Shown piece by piece: positions 42,454 through 54,058 of a DNA stretch of 64,000 nt. Both the position numbers and the translations under genes were made by a program. This DNA comes from Lasiodiplodia sp. COLG20 (Eukaryota > Ascomycota > Dothideomycetes > Botryosphaeriales > Botryosphaeriaceae). The stretch spans positions 48,412 through 112,411 of the forward strand of contig VNWV01000037.1 of assembly GCA_009801085.1 (NCBI GenBank), given 5' to 3'. The notes under the pieces were generated by a model that was not told where the DNA came from, did no database searches, and worked only from the letters and a program-made list of their open reading frames with translations. How positions within the stretch are numbered: position 1 is the first letter of the stretch; each line of letters begins with the position of its first letter.

Positions 42454-43509
42454 CTACCAGCGCAACTCCTGCTGGTCGCACCCATCTCCAAAGTACATCG
42501 GCAGCGGCCCCTCCGCCACCTCCGGGCCATCCAAACCCATCCACTGCTGCGCCACCACGCTCACGATCCACTCCACCGCCATTGCACGGCAATTGTCAGC
42601 ATCGTTTCCACCTCCACCGATTAGGATCTTGGCCTTCTTCAGGCCCTTATCTTTTTTGTCCTTGAGATGGCAGAGGAGCTGCTTCACCCGATTGAGCATC
42701 TGCGCCTCGGGGAGCCGCTTCGGCGTCGGCCACTCATCCATCTCGAATGAAGGGTCGTAGATGTAAACCTTGGCGGATCCGGGCGTGATGTAGACGGCCA
42801 CCTCGTGATCTTTGCCACCCCTGTTCTCGTGCTCTTCCCGCTTCTTCTCGTCCTCCATCAGCTTCTTAGCCTCGTCGATCCCGGCGCTGCCCATGCGCTG
42901 CAATCTGCGAACGGCGAACGACTGACCTAGGGCGGGATGGTCCTTCGTAGAAACGAGATATAGGTTTCCGGAGTTGCTCCTATGGTTGAGCGTGCACTCT
43001 ATGACGGTTCCAGAAGCAGCCTTTTCGTAAGCAAGGGCGTCGACGGTCTCAGGAAGTGTGGCGACTTCTGGATGGATTCCTCGTTCCCAGCTCTGATATG
43101 CTCTCGCCCTGGCGGCCGCGTTTAAGAAACCGATGCCCAAAGGGGATATCTGATGCCGTCTCAATTCCTTTCCGCCAACGACGTACTTGGCGGTCGCGTT
43201 GGCTGGGTCTGAGGCCCAAGCGTCCAACGACTGCAGGAGCAGTTTGAACACAGCTTGTACTAGACGGTTCTGACGGAGCCCGTCGTGCTTGTCGCTGTAG
43301 TGCGTGGACGAGGGGAGACTGCCGGTGCGGAGCTCGTTGATGAGCGCAGTGGCTGCTGCGGATGTGGTAGGTGCGGGAGGGAGCTGGAAGCCAAGGTCGC
43401 CATCGGTAGGAGGTGGAGGTAATTCAAATTTCAAGGTTCCGATTGTAGATTGCTTTCCTATCCAGTCTGGAACCGTGCGGAGGAGGACATGTTTTCTACT
43501 GTTGTTGCA
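42454..43509 (-). CDS. Unknown protein, about 330-350 aa, 5' end unresolved
   Basis: A clearly coding frame is open from 43509 down to the stop at 42454, but its first in-frame ATG lies deep inside it. The upstream part reads VPDWIGKQSTIGTLKFELP. The only nearby ATGs (ATGACTGTCC near 43,532 and ATGTCCTCC near 43,491) open a different frame that stops at TAG near 43,463. So there is either a small upstream exon I cannot find, a non-AUG start, or a frameshift. The protein has VEWIVSVVAQQWMGLDG and YITPGSAKVYIYDPSF, and a lysine-rich DKKDKGLKKAKILIGGGGNDADNC. It may be a fungal-specific protein with a protease-like or nucleotidyl-type fold, but I recognise no family. The C-terminus ends MYFGDGCDQQELRW. 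Confidence 0.6.
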   Translation of the reverse strand, partial: CNNSRKHVLLRTVPDWIGKQSTIGTLKFELPPPPTDGDLGFQLPPAPTTSAAATALINELRTGSLPSSTHYSDKHDGLRQNRLVQAVFKLLLQSLDAWASDPANATAKYVVGGKELRRHQISPLGIGFLNAAARARAYQSWERGIHPEVATLPETVDALAYEKAASGTVIECTLNHRSNSGNLYLVSTKDHPALGQSFAVRRLQRMGSAGIDEAKKLMEDEKKREEHENRGGKDHEVAVYITPGSAKVYIYDPSFEMDEWPTPKRLPEAQMLNRVKQLLCHLKDKKDKGLKKAKILIGGGGNDADNCRAMAVEWIVSVVAQQWMGLDGPEVAEGPLPMYFGDGCDQQELRW

Positions 43510-44163
43510 TTAGCTCGGACAGTCATTTGACTTTGTAGGTGGTAAAGAACCTACTAGCTGATGTCGTTGTAAGATGAGAAATTGGAGTGAAGGGAAGATG
43601 GAGAGACGGTGGAAGGAGCTCTTCTTATGTAGATGTAAGGGTCCACCTCGGCGAGCTAGCGGGGTGGTTGCTTCCCCAGAGGGCCGCACCTGCCAGAGGT
43701 GGCCACCACACGGCCAGAGACGGGTACTTCTGGAAAGGTAGAGCAGCGGGCGTGACACGACTCTAATATCAGTAATAGAAATTTATTCTGCGGCCTCACT
43801 AGCTCTCACTTCCGCCAATTCTTGATGGGTTGCCGGGCAGACGTGCGCAGAACCAGACCAGGGTTTCAGAAGCACCCGGCTCCGCAACGCCTCGAACTAC
43901 TACTACACGGATACGAGGGACTCTAGCGGCCGCTATAGCATTTTGAATAGTAAACGCCTTGAGGGACAGAAAGTTCCGGCACGCGTCCTTAAAGCTATCT
44001 TCCGAACGCGAATGTGTGATCATCAATTCTACATTTTTGTCCGGAAAACCACTTCAACTACCCACAAAGTCCAATATCAGTCTGGAAGATTACTGAAGCC
44101 AATCTGAAGAGACAGTTCTTTAACCATGCATTTACCACTCATCAAGCTGGATTTACGTGAAAG
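43510..44163. other. Intergenic, no supported gene
   Basis: 5' flank of the gene above and 3' flank of the dehydrogenase, both on the minus strand. No recognisable protein or RNA gene. Confidence 0.5.
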
Positions 44164-45237
44164 TCACTGCACAGTGAACCCACCATCTACCGGAATGCTT
44201 AAGCCAGTCACCCAGCTTGCATCATCGCTTGCCAGCGTCACTGCGATCTTCGCAATGTCTTCCGGACGGCCTGGCCCACCCAAAGGATGTGCCTTTACAA
44301 AGTCGTCCGAGAGCAGGTGTTTAGCCTCACGCCCCATCGCGGTTGATACATCTACAGAGGAGTAAGTCCACATCAGATGACCGAGCAGGAAGAATTGCTT
44401 ACATCCAGGGCAGATGGCGTTGCAATGGATGCGATGTTTCGCGTAGTCCAATGCCACCTGCCTCGTCAAAGCCGACACCGCACCCTTTGATGCGCAGTAG
44501 GAAGCTATCGATCAGTTCCCGTCAGCGGCATGAACTAAGCGTTGGGTCTGGTTTGACTGTTTTGCTTACGCATTCGCTGCCCCGCCACAAGCGCCATGAT
44601 GGACGACGTGTTGACGATCCACCCCCGCTCTCCCGACTCGTGCGGCTCTTGCTTCAACATCTGCGCGATTGCATGCTTGCATCCCAGGAACACCGACCGG
44701 GCATTGGTCCGCAATGTGTCATCCCAGACGCTGTCGTCCGTCAAGTGCAACGGCGCGGGGCTCTTGTTTTCAAGCGCAATTCCCGCGTTGTTGACCATCC
44801 TGCGAAAGTGTAGGAGTCAAGCAATCAGCATTTGTGCTACGATCAGCCCTCGCCAGAAACACGGAAGCCTACAACATAAGATTGGAGACCAGGAAACCAG
44901 CCACCACAAACGAAAAACCATGATCAAGCAAAAGAGCAAGCACTCACACATCCACCCTCCCAAACCTCTCCACCGCCGCCTTGACCAGGTCCTCCATCCG
45001 GACCGAGTCCGCGACATCCACCTCGACAAACGCGGCTTTCCCGCCCCGCTGCTCGATCAATCTGTGTGTATCGGCCTGCGCCGCATCATCTGCGTTGCGA
45101 GCCGACGGCACGAGGTCCGCGCAGACGACCGCCGCAGCGCCCTCGGAGGCGTAGCGCAGAGCGATTGCCCGCCCGATGCCGGACGACGCCCCGGTGACGA
45201 TGGCGACTTTGCGGGCGAGGCGGCCGGGGAGGGTCAT
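44164..45237 (-). CDS. Short-chain dehydrogenase/reductase (SDR, FabG-like), 269 aa
   Basis: ATG 45237; exons 45237-44948, 44799-44570, 44504-44403 and 44351-44164, all GT..AG and phase-consistent. It is a classical SDR: the Rossmann glycine motif VTGASSGIGRAIA near residue 15, an acidic residue after beta-2 (CADLV, favouring NAD over NADP), NNAG, the catalytic Ser in IVNTSSIMAL, YCASKG supplying Tyr and Lys, CPGYVSTAM, and the C-terminal SDDASWVTGLSIPVDGG. These enzymes oxidise or reduce alcohol/ketone groups of small substrates in the cytosol. The substrate is not deducible. Full length for the family, with all catalytic residues present. Neighbours give no pathway context. Confidence 0.93.
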
Positions 45238-45853
45238 GCTGTCTTTTGTGTTTGGTGGGATGGGTCTAGCGTGATGTTGGGAGGAGAATGGAGGGTTGGC
45301 AGGAGTTTAGAGCTGCGTCTTGCTTTAGTATTCTCGTGAATTATCGTCCTTCAGCTGAAACAGGTGTCACTGCAGTGCGGGGTCGAGGCGGGAGGGGGGG
45401 AGCGGGGCCGTAGTGCAGTCTGCTGAGTGGATGGAGGCGTGACGAGAGGCGTGTTGCACAGCGTGAGGTGGCTGAATTTGCTCACTGTTGCTTTTCTCGA
45501 CTAGCTGAAATTCTATCTTGCATGTATGCATAAGTCTTAAATGAGAGGTATGGTAAACAAAAGCGGTGAATTGCTGGGTAATGTTTGAAGATGAGAGAAT
45601 GTACGCTGACATGTGTATGATGTTGAGGAAAAGCAACGGAGATACACCGCAGAGTCCCGGAAACGAAAAATTAAGTTTTACAGACGTACAGTACATCTGT
45701 ATTTCTTCGGCGCTAAAGGTTTGTGAGACTCTCGATCATTTATCGAAGTATCGTCTACAGAAAGTCTAGGACAACCTTGGTGAGCCCCGTTCTAGACAAT
45801 TTTTTTCCTTTGAACATCTCAAAGAGGAGAGACTTAGTTTCAAACGACGGAAA
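45238..45853. other. Intergenic, no supported gene
   Basis: Promoter side of the dehydrogenase and 3' flank of the first HET gene. AT-rich from 45,560. Confidence 0.5.
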
Positions 45854-48064
45854 TTAGACAACTGTGATGGTCTCCTCGGTAGTATTGGCAAAGAAGCTCC
45901 AGTTTAGTTGAGTAGATGGCTCATCGTATGGACAACGTTCTCTCAGAACGCTAAGGCGTTCGTACGCAACTGGATACTTGTCGCTTGTGACTCTTCTCAA
46001 GAGCAGAGAGAAATGTACAATCCCGCCTCTCACTGGCGTTGCACTTGAAGCGAGGAGGAAAGCATACATTTCAGAGTTGGGGTCTGACATGATCTCATCA
46101 TCTTCCAGACCGTGGTCAATTATGTTCCTCTCGTGGTCGGTATCTTGAAAAGGGCGGGGTAGTTGGATATTGATGATGGAAATGACCTGGCCTCCCCATC
46201 TCTTTTTAGTCAAAGTTACCAAGACTTGGACAAGGCGTCCCAAAAGAGTAATTGAGCCTCCCTGTACGGAGCCAAACTTATTCGTTGTGGCCGGAATGCA
46301 GTGAATATCTCGAACTTTAGCTTGCTCTTGAAGCGGGAATTGTCCGCCGAGTTCGTCAGAGGCGAAGGAGAGATATGTTTGTGACGAGGCCCATGACCAG
46401 CTGGGAGCGCACTTGCCAAATTGTTTGGCTCTGCGAATGGTCCCGGATTTCCAAAGAAGGCCTTGAAAAAGGTCTTTTTCCCAGATTCCCGCGAAGTATC
46501 TTCCCCCAATTGGCGAGAACATGCGCGCAATCGCAGGAATCGTAGGGAGCCTGTCGTGTTCATACGTAATGTCGCGATAAGAGAACGAACTGATGATATT
46601 TCGCCATCCACGAAAATATTCCTCGTCCGAAACGCTGTGATCGAGTGAAGAGAGTTGGGATATTAAGGAAATGGTCGCTTTGTGGAACACGCGTGAGCAT
46701 TCACAAGTCATGATCTCACGGCACTCCCATGAGAGCTCGTGCACGTTGAATCGAAGAACTCTCGGTGATAGGAGCATCTCTTGGAGCATCCAGGCTCGCA
46801 TCATCAGGGGCCAGGTATCCAAGTCCAACCGAACCATGTCATCTGTCTCCCAATGGTGATCCAAAGCCTCACGCACGGAAATCTTTACCGTCTCATTGCT
46901 GCCTTCAATCTGCACGTCGAAATCAATGCCACTGTACCTATTAGAGGATCTTTTGAACATCCCACGCGTTGGTTCTTGTGCTGAACTTGCAGCAAGAGTG
47001 ATATACGAGTTTGTGTAGATTTCTGTCATGTTCGCGCATTCGAGAGCCCAGTCTTGCACATCGTCCTGAATGATGCACAGAGCGTCAATCCACAGAAAAT
47101 GTATACCAAGCTTCCTGCAAGCCAGGATAGCGTCCGCAATGGTCGCAGGCAAATCCTTCCATTCGATTCCGGACTTTCGCTGGGCAAGCGTGGTTTTGGT
47201 CGTTCGGATATTTGCTTCCGGATCTTTCCCCCAGCAGTAACTTAGGCATGCATACTTTCCGCGTTGTGTTTCGCAAGGCTCGATCACCTTCGGTAGGTCC
47301 TCAGTATCCGGTTCGCCCACGTCGATAACCCTCCTAGGTAGCATGTCCGACGTCTTGCACTGGGCGTGGTTCGTCACACAGTTCTCTAGCCATGCTCGAG
47401 CAGTTTCAAACGCTTTATTGGATGAGGTGTCTCCGGATATTTTGCTTGCTTTGCCGTTGGAGAGGCTCCTATCTTCGGCTTAGAGTTAGGATATGATCGC
47501 CATGCCACAGGATAGATTTCCTTACCGTTACTAGACAAGAGCTGAAATATCGGAGAAAACTTAAATTTAGCGTTTTCTTGCCACACGGTATACATCGCGG
47601 GCCCCTGTACTCCGATCGGAGACATCAGTTTCGCGTCAGAGTATTCCGCTATGTCCACGCAAGCAAGCTCGAACAAAATGTTTCTGATCAATATGCAGCC
47701 TTCACAACCTCGGCAGGCACTGGCTGAGACATCATTACATAATGTCCCGTTCCATATCTTCTCTGTGGTGAAATCCCACTCCACAACGCGTTCGTGCAGA
47801 TTGAAGCAGAATGGGCAGCCGACCTTTTCAAAGACCCATCAGCGGGCGAGTACCAGAGCTTCGGTCATTCTCATTGCATCGAGACGAACATATACAGATT
47901 TGGATACATACCATCGTGCATTCCCGAATGCTAGTTCCGGCGATTGTGCAGAGCAAAGAGGTTGCAAATTTCGGAGGGGCTAGGCTGAAGCTCTTATACC
48001 CAGTACCCCACTGTTGAGAGGATGTCACGCTAAACTTTTCTGGATATGCAGATATGCACGACAT
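45854..48064 (-). CDS. HET-domain (heterokaryon incompatibility) protein 1, 691 aa
   Basis: ATG 48064; exons 48064-47912, 47823-47526 and 47478-45854, joined by introns of 88 and 47 nt in consistent phase. The N-terminal part contains ECTM-VGCPFCFNLHERV (created by the first splice) and CRGCEGC, a Cys-rich region often found before the HET domain. The HET domain follows, about residues 205-360: KYACLSYCWG, LPATIADAILACRKLGIHFLWIDALCIIQDD, and MTEIYTNSYITLAASSA. The C-terminal half is the usual variable region with PSWSWAS. HET domains act as cell-death effectors in fungal non-self recognition when triggered by a partner. It is the first of three HET genes in a row on the same strand, but their sequences are quite different, so they are not recent duplicates. 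Confidence 0.93.
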
Positions 48065-48142
48065 CAGAAGCAGTTAATTGGCGCTTGGCGACCTCGTCTT
48101 TTCTTGTATCTAATCAACAACGTTCATTCTCTCTGAACCTCG

Positions 48143-50062
48143 CTAAATGATCTCATAGTCATCCAAGTTATCGAAGGCTAGCCCCTCATCGTTCATGAGG
48201 CCGTGCACATAGCATTCCCCAACAAGCATGTACCAATTACCAGGATCCGAAACAAACTCCGGAACCCTCCTGAGCAGTATTGGTGTCACACAGCCAGCTA
48301 AGCGGCATAACATATCGCCGCTGGAAGCCTGATAGGGCGCTATACCGTGAAAGCCATTGTCCGTCTTGAATGCTCTGCGTCCGTAAAGTAAGTTTTCCAA
48401 GTTTTTCAGCCACTTTGTGCCTTGCGCTTCGTCTGTGAACAGATGACACGGAGCACCGTCCTCCAAGGGATTGGAAGGCCGAATGTACGGCAGCCTTGGC
48501 AGCATAGCGGTCGCCAACCCTTCACCGAAGAACTCCGCTACTTGCGAAACCTGCGGGGAACCCCGTAGCACAGGACCAGTTTTATGCACCGTTCCAACGA
48601 CGCAGCCCCTGACGCGGAGCCTGAGATCACTGGTCGTGCTCGCCGGCTGCTCAAGCGCTCTCCGGAGGTGGGCGCCATATACGGCGTTGTATGAATCGTC
48701 CCATATGACGTGTCTGTAGATACGGCGCCTCCAATCAGGTACCCAGGTCGGTAGCAGGCACTTTGTCTCCCAATAGTTGCGATCGTCGTAATGGTCAAGG
48801 AGAGGGGAGCCGTTGCATGCGCTCAAAAGTCTTAGATCCGAGGTTTGGCGCAACAGCGTGAGCGCGTAAGAGACATAGACTTGTGCGGTGGTTTGAGAGT
48901 AGTCGATCGTATATTCCGGATGATGTCCATCGGAAGCGATGCCCAGGAGCGCGAATATTTTGTCACGAGGGTCTGTCGCATCCAGGTCTCTGGTGGCAAT
49001 GAGTAAGTCCAGGAGATTGGAGCGAAGGGTCCTCTTATTGCTCATAGCCTGATCTAGGAGCTCTCGGCGAATGTCCAGTATGGCAGGCCAGTATGAGGTA
49101 TCCATTGACATGTACCGGAGTCCTCTCCTGCTTTCGAGTATGAACTTGTCGAAGGATATGTCGAGTCTGTGTGGACTGGCCTCGAGGATGATTGTGGCTT
49201 TGCGAGAAAGAGAGGCCTCTTGCAGGACCCAAGTGCGCTGAAACCATGCCATGCGTAGCAAATGCAGAACCTCAGAGCCCCGAAAGACTTGTAACGACTC
49301 CTTCAAGCCAGTGAAGGCACAGTCTATATCATCCTCAGGGCCTCGCGGATATATAAGCACGCAAGCTGCTTTTCGGTAGATCTCTCCCATGAGAGCGACT
49401 TGGTGATTGCGTTCTTCGGTAGCATCGCTGTCTTGATTGATACAGATGGCGTCAACCCACAGGGTCCTTTTCCGAGAATAGTCTCGTAAAAGTCGCAACA
49501 CTTTGTTGCAATTGTCTGTCACACGAATGTGCCCGCATTCCGGCTCAACAGTCATAATTGGTGAATCAGGCCTTGTCGTGCGTTGGCCCCAAACGTAGGA
49601 CACAGCCTCATACTTGGGATTCTCGTCGAGACAGACGTGGAAAATATTGCATCGGAGAGGGTCGATCTGACGTCCGGGAAGTAATTGTATTAGCCGAATT
49701 GTATGGGGTCCAGTCAAATCGTGGTGTTGGAAAAGACGCCTGGAATGCTGGGGTTCAGACTCGGTAAGTCGAACAACAGGGAATGGGATGGGCTTTTCAA
49801 CGCTTTCCGAAGTTTCAGGCTTGAAAGCTGGACCACACTTGTCGTCTTCATCTGGTTTCCCGGGTTGAGTGTCATCGTTTCTGGTCCCAACTCTTGGCCT
49901 GGCCAGCATGACGACAACCTTCACAACAGCTAGCACCATCTTCCAACGGCGACGGATGACAGTTGTAACGTCGCAAGCAAGCCCACTATCCATACCGGTC
50001 GGTTCGAGCTTTGTTGTTGTGGGTGCAAGGTTGCAGATGCTGAAGGTCAAAAGAGCAAGCAT
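48143..50062 (-). CDS. HET-domain protein 2, 639 aa
   Basis: Single exon from ATG 50062. A hydrophobic stretch WKMVLAVVKVVVMLA near residue 40 may be a membrane anchor or an uncut leader. The HET domain runs from about residue 150 to 290: KYEAVSYVWGQ, NCNKVLRLLRDYSRKRTLWVDAICINQDSDATEERNHQVALMGEIYRKA. The C-terminus has the frequent fungal ending SSGDMLCRLAGCVTPILLRR...WYMLVGECYVHGLMNDEGL. It resembles the six-glycine-type group of HET proteins in Sordariomycetes. It is likely a cytosolic or membrane-associated trigger of incompatibility. The target partner is unknown. The stop codon of this gene lies only about 80 bases from the next gene's ATG (48064), so the two are tightly packed. Confidence 0.93.
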   Translation of the reverse strand: MLALLTFSICNLAPTTTKLEPTGMDSGLACDVTTVIRRRWKMVLAVVKVVVMLARPRVGTRNDDTQPGKPDEDDKCGPAFKPETSESVEKPIPFPVVRLTESEPQHSRRLFQHHDLTGPHTIRLIQLLPGRQIDPLRCNIFHVCLDENPKYEAVSYVWGQRTTRPDSPIMTVEPECGHIRVTDNCNKVLRLLRDYSRKRTLWVDAICINQDSDATEERNHQVALMGEIYRKAACVLIYPRGPEDDIDCAFTGLKESLQVFRGSEVLHLLRMAWFQRTWVLQEASLSRKATIILEASPHRLDISFDKFILESRRGLRYMSMDTSYWPAILDIRRELLDQAMSNKRTLRSNLLDLLIATRDLDATDPRDKIFALLGIASDGHHPEYTIDYSQTTAQVYVSYALTLLRQTSDLRLLSACNGSPLLDHYDDRNYWETKCLLPTWVPDWRRRIYRHVIWDDSYNAVYGAHLRRALEQPASTTSDLRLRVRGCVVGTVHKTGPVLRGSPQVSQVAEFFGEGLATAMLPRLPYIRPSNPLEDGAPCHLFTDEAQGTKWLKNLENLLYGRRAFKTDNGFHGIAPYQASSGDMLCRLAGCVTPILLRRVPEFVSDPGNWYMLVGECYVHGLMNDEGLAFDNLDDYEII

Positions 50063-50854
50063 GTGGCGCGGTCTTCGACAGGAGTGGGGCTCGCACGGAT
50101 TTGGCCCCCAATTTTTCGGTCCACCCTATCCAACAGCATTCAGGGCCGTAGTATCATTTCCACATCGGTAGGATTTATCGATCACAATCGTTAAGATTGT
50201 TCTGTGAACTTTCTAAGTATAGAGGTGCTGACGTGGCCATGCGCTGACGTAGCCATACGCTAAATATTCAAGGAGTCGTCTCTGACTGACTCCCGCCCCC
50301 CATTCCAATCACCCTGTATCAAAATTGCCAATAGCATGCTTTGCTGCATTTGGGCGGCATGGTGACAATGTCCGTCGAAGATTTTAGACACCTTTTACCA
50401 ATAGATTCTAATATCGGGGTATCCATCCACTCGTACATGTCGAGCCCATCCACTAGAGCAGATTCTGAGCCCCGAAAACCAACTTCCTCCTCGACTTCAG
50501 CTTATCCGCCACCGTCACGATGGTCTCGCGCTTAACAGAGTCTCTAGCCTTGCGTAAGGCATCTACACTTTCACGTGAACTACGAACCGTCAGGCTCACG
50601 TGCTAAAAGCATCCTCATTCCGCGCATTTGCGTTCATTGATTCAAAGGATGACTTTCATTACTTGAGCAACCGTCAAACAATCCGAGAATCTCTGGCGAC
50701 AGGAAAGGTACGCTTTGGGGACAAATTCCGTTGGATCCAGCTTCTCAGATCATTCTTTTGTAGGAATGCCGTCTCTGGTCAGGCACCCATGTTGGCAGGG
50801 TACAGTTTGTCTCCCAAGAAGCTGCCGGACAGTCCTCCCATCGTGGACGAGGCT
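50063..50854. other. Intergenic, no supported gene
   Basis: Spacer between HET genes 2 and 3 on the same strand. Only short frames, none recognisable. Confidence 0.5.
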
Positions 50855-53269
50855 TTAAGCGAGCACGATGGCCTTAAGCTCCGGGCCCGATTCCAACCAT
50901 TTCCGCAGTATGACAGTCCCCATGCCCAAGCGCCGTGAGACGCCATTACTGTTCTCTGTAGCTATTACTTTCAGCAAAAACAACTCTCCGTAGATGTCTC
51001 CGTCACGGACGGAGATGCCGTATTCTTCCGATACTTGCTCCCTGCACGAGTCAAATCCGGGAAACTCGAGGCCATCGAATATGCTGTCATGGATGCATAC
51101 AGCCAAGAACTCCATGATCCTCTTGGGTAATGCTTGCTCACTCCATATTGCAGCTATGTCATCGTCTGTGTCCATCACCACCTCACCAATACACTCTGCT
51201 CCGTTGTAGACCAAGGCCTTTCCCAAACCCTCGTCTCGGGGGTCCGGTCGCAGTGTCAAAGTTGCTGTCTGCGCAATGACCATGACTCTTCCCGGATAGA
51301 GGGCTTTTTCTATTTGCTCGGGTGAGAAATACTTGGAGAACACGACTAAATCTTGTTCACCTGGGCTGAATCCACGGCTAGCCACCCAAAAATGCCTTCT
51401 GGTGGGCCAATCACGGGCAAAGTCCCCAACCAATAGATCTCCTCGAGCCTTGATACGCTCGGGCGGAGCAACAGGCAATAACCAATACTGCCATGCTATT
51501 GCCGATTGGTTCACCGTGCGGCCAGTTGTATAGACATGAGGTCTGTCGAGGTAACTCGACTGTGGGTGCATAACATGGATCGTACCATTCATGAATTTGT
51601 CGACAGAAGCAAAGCCCCAAGTGGCCACGTAATCCGGTGATGTTGGCAATTCCTGTCTTACCCGTCCACTAACGGAGCTCCAGGACCAACTTGGGAATAC
51701 CCGACCGTCTGTTGAGATGCGCCGACGAACAGACTTAGCCTGCCTGACCCAAAGCAAAGCCTCATCGAAACCATTCAATGGGAGTCCAAATCGGTGTTCC
51801 GCTCCAGTCATGGCGTTCAGGATCCCAAACGAAGCGTTAAGGATATCGTCTTCTCTAGTAAGACCTCGAGAAGAAAGTTGGGTGATTGCAGAGTCGTATC
51901 TCCAGGACTTATCTTCGTTCAACTCGAAATGAGAAACCCACTCTTCATCGCGCATACTTCTCAGAACTCCGCCATGTAGATGGCCTTCAAACCAAGGACT
52001 ACCATATTGGCGTGCAACCTCACAAATGACGCCAAAAGAGGTGAATAATAGCAGTCTTTGTGACAAGACCGCCTCTTGGTACGTCCAGCATCGCGAATTC
52101 CAAGGACTGTTTTGGACATGCTGCGACACGTTGTCTGACAGAACTTCTGAAAAGAAACAGCCTCTGGTGTTAATGCAGTATCGAGCTGGTCTCTTCCTGA
52201 CCTGAGATACTCCATATAGGCCAAACTCGGCGCCGTCTCCCTCTACAGCTACGATTGTTGCAAAGGCGTGTTGATAAATACGGTCCATCGCCTCGAGCTG
52301 AAGCCTTTTCGTGGGGTTGTTCTCCTCGTCTTGGATGATACACAGTCTATCTATCCAGAGGTATTGCTGACCCAGGCGATGACAGGCTTCCATAGCATCC
52401 TGGATGGTTTTGGGAAGGACGATATTCTGCAGACTCCCTGGACTTTCAAGACTGCCGATGTTTCCAAGAGTAGCTTGAAAAGGCTTCCCGGTTGGAGGGT
52501 CTGGTCCCCAGACATAACTCAGTGCAACGTAACTGCATGGCTTCGAAACATGCAAAACAGATTTGCTTAAGACATCAATAACCCGAAATCCCTGGGGATA
52601 TTGATACAACAGCTCCGGCGGAGAGGTTCGGTTCAACTTGTTCAGGAGATCGGACCAGTCGATGAGATCGGGGACCAAGCGCTGGGGCTTTCCAAGAGAA
52701 TTGATGGGCCGGCTGATCCATTTCGTCTGCGGCGGCTGGAAAACAATGGGTGTATCTTGTCCCTGTTCATCACGAAGAACAACGAACATTTCTTGACCTG
52801 GACCACCCGGTAAGTGGGAGTGTTTTAGCACAAGCCTGGAGGGCGGAACGGGACGTCCACGTCGAGCTGTGGCCGTCACAATCAAGGAGCAAACCCCGCA
52901 GATTTTCTGCCGAGACTCGATTTCGCTGAGCGGATCCAATAGAACTTCGAGATGTTCAAGCACTCCGTAAAAGCGATCGAATCGTAGGTGTTCGCAAAAG
53001 CTGCAGAGATTCTCTGAGCCGTTCCATGTCTCTCTCATACCCCTTGAGTCATCCATTCGTCGGCCATGGAAAATCTCCCAACAGAGATCTTTCGTCGAAA
53101 GCGCAGACATGGCATCTCTGTCTCTACCCCCAAATGTGGCCTTGATCTTGTTTTCCTGCCAAAGTAAAGGACATATATGGCACTCGTCGCCGCTCGCTGC
53201 CTCTCCTGCAATGTTGGCGTGCTCTGTTCCATTGTGGGGAAAGAACTGTTTATTCCTCGGATTTGTCAT
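50855..53269 (-). CDS. HET-domain protein 3, 804 aa
   Basis: Single exon from ATG 53269. The N-terminus carries Cys pairs DECHICPLL, NLCSFCEH and KICGVCSLIV, which may bind a metal. The HET domain spans about residues 250-400: YVALSYVWGPDP, LPKTIQDAMEACHRLGQQYLWIDRLCIIQDEENNPTKR, and MDRIYQHAFATIVAVEG. A C-terminal variable region follows with FPSWSWSSVSG. It lacks transmembrane segments. In this family the N-terminal domain is the death effector and the C-terminal part varies with the partner. Adjacent NLR-like and protease genes suggest a common recognition role (inference). Confidence 0.92.
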   Translation of the reverse strand: MTNPRNKQFFPHNGTEHANIAGEAASGDECHICPLLWQENKIKATFGGRDRDAMSALSTKDLCWEIFHGRRMDDSRGMRETWNGSENLCSFCEHLRFDRFYGVLEHLEVLLDPLSEIESRQKICGVCSLIVTATARRGRPVPPSRLVLKHSHLPGGPGQEMFVVLRDEQGQDTPIVFQPPQTKWISRPINSLGKPQRLVPDLIDWSDLLNKLNRTSPPELLYQYPQGFRVIDVLSKSVLHVSKPCSYVALSYVWGPDPPTGKPFQATLGNIGSLESPGSLQNIVLPKTIQDAMEACHRLGQQYLWIDRLCIIQDEENNPTKRLQLEAMDRIYQHAFATIVAVEGDGAEFGLYGVSQVRKRPARYCINTRGCFFSEVLSDNVSQHVQNSPWNSRCWTYQEAVLSQRLLLFTSFGVICEVARQYGSPWFEGHLHGGVLRSMRDEEWVSHFELNEDKSWRYDSAITQLSSRGLTREDDILNASFGILNAMTGAEHRFGLPLNGFDEALLWVRQAKSVRRRISTDGRVFPSWSWSSVSGRVRQELPTSPDYVATWGFASVDKFMNGTIHVMHPQSSYLDRPHVYTTGRTVNQSAIAWQYWLLPVAPPERIKARGDLLVGDFARDWPTRRHFWVASRGFSPGEQDLVVFSKYFSPEQIEKALYPGRVMVIAQTATLTLRPDPRDEGLGKALVYNGAECIGEVVMDTDDDIAAIWSEQALPKRIMEFLAVCIHDSIFDGLEFPGFDSCREQVSEEYGISVRDGDIYGELFLLKVIATENSNGVSRRLGMGTVILRKWLESGPELKAIVLA

Positions 53270-54058
53270 TGCAACATCGAAATCAGGGCTGTTGCGATCC
53301 CTCGGAGGTGTTTTGCGAAAGAGCTAAAGAGATGTACTCAATACGTCGAGAAATTGGATCAAGTTGAACTGTAGAAGACGTGATACAAGAGGGTCTTAAG
53401 TCGCAGCAGTACAATAGTTAGAATATTGCAACAAATTGAGGATTAGGGGTTAGGCAACCTTTATTTTTAAGTGAGGTCAAGTAAAGCAACTGACTTGCTT
53501 TGAGGTCATACTATCGATGACTTGGTGGAAAAGAGTGACGTCCAAAAGTGCGACCTTTAAGACGGGCTGTGCTTCTATCTTATTATAAGAGGGCGCGTGA
53601 CGTAAGCTAGGCGCTTGACTGTAACCAGTACCCGAGCTCCACACGCAAGAGCGGGGCTTGCATGTTTTTGGCCCCCAATGTCTCGGCACGCCTACAGCCT
53701 TATCAATATATAATTGCCAATACCACACTCACATCCAACCGATAGCTTCAGTCACGACATGAGCAAGAACAAATACACGCTAACCATCGGCTGTGAGACG
53801 GGACTGTACTTGTTCATACATAGCAGCGTGCACAGGCCCTTTATGCTTTTCTACCTTGAAGCACAGCGCATCTCTCTTCTGCTCTTCAACTTTTCCACGG
53901 ACAATTGTCACGATGCCGCCCAAAATGCAGCTAATCAGTGAAACACTTTTTTGATTAGAATTCTCATTGATTTTGGCGGCCGGTTCATAAAGACTGCCAA
54001 AGCCATGAAACAGTGTTTATACCCAACTGCGGGATTGAAATAGGCTACAACCACCCGA
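53270..54058. other. Intergenic, no supported gene
   Basis: Spacer between HET gene 3 and the 3' end of the ankyrin gene. Open frames exist antisense and downstream of the true stop at 54059, but they are not coding. Confidence 0.5.
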
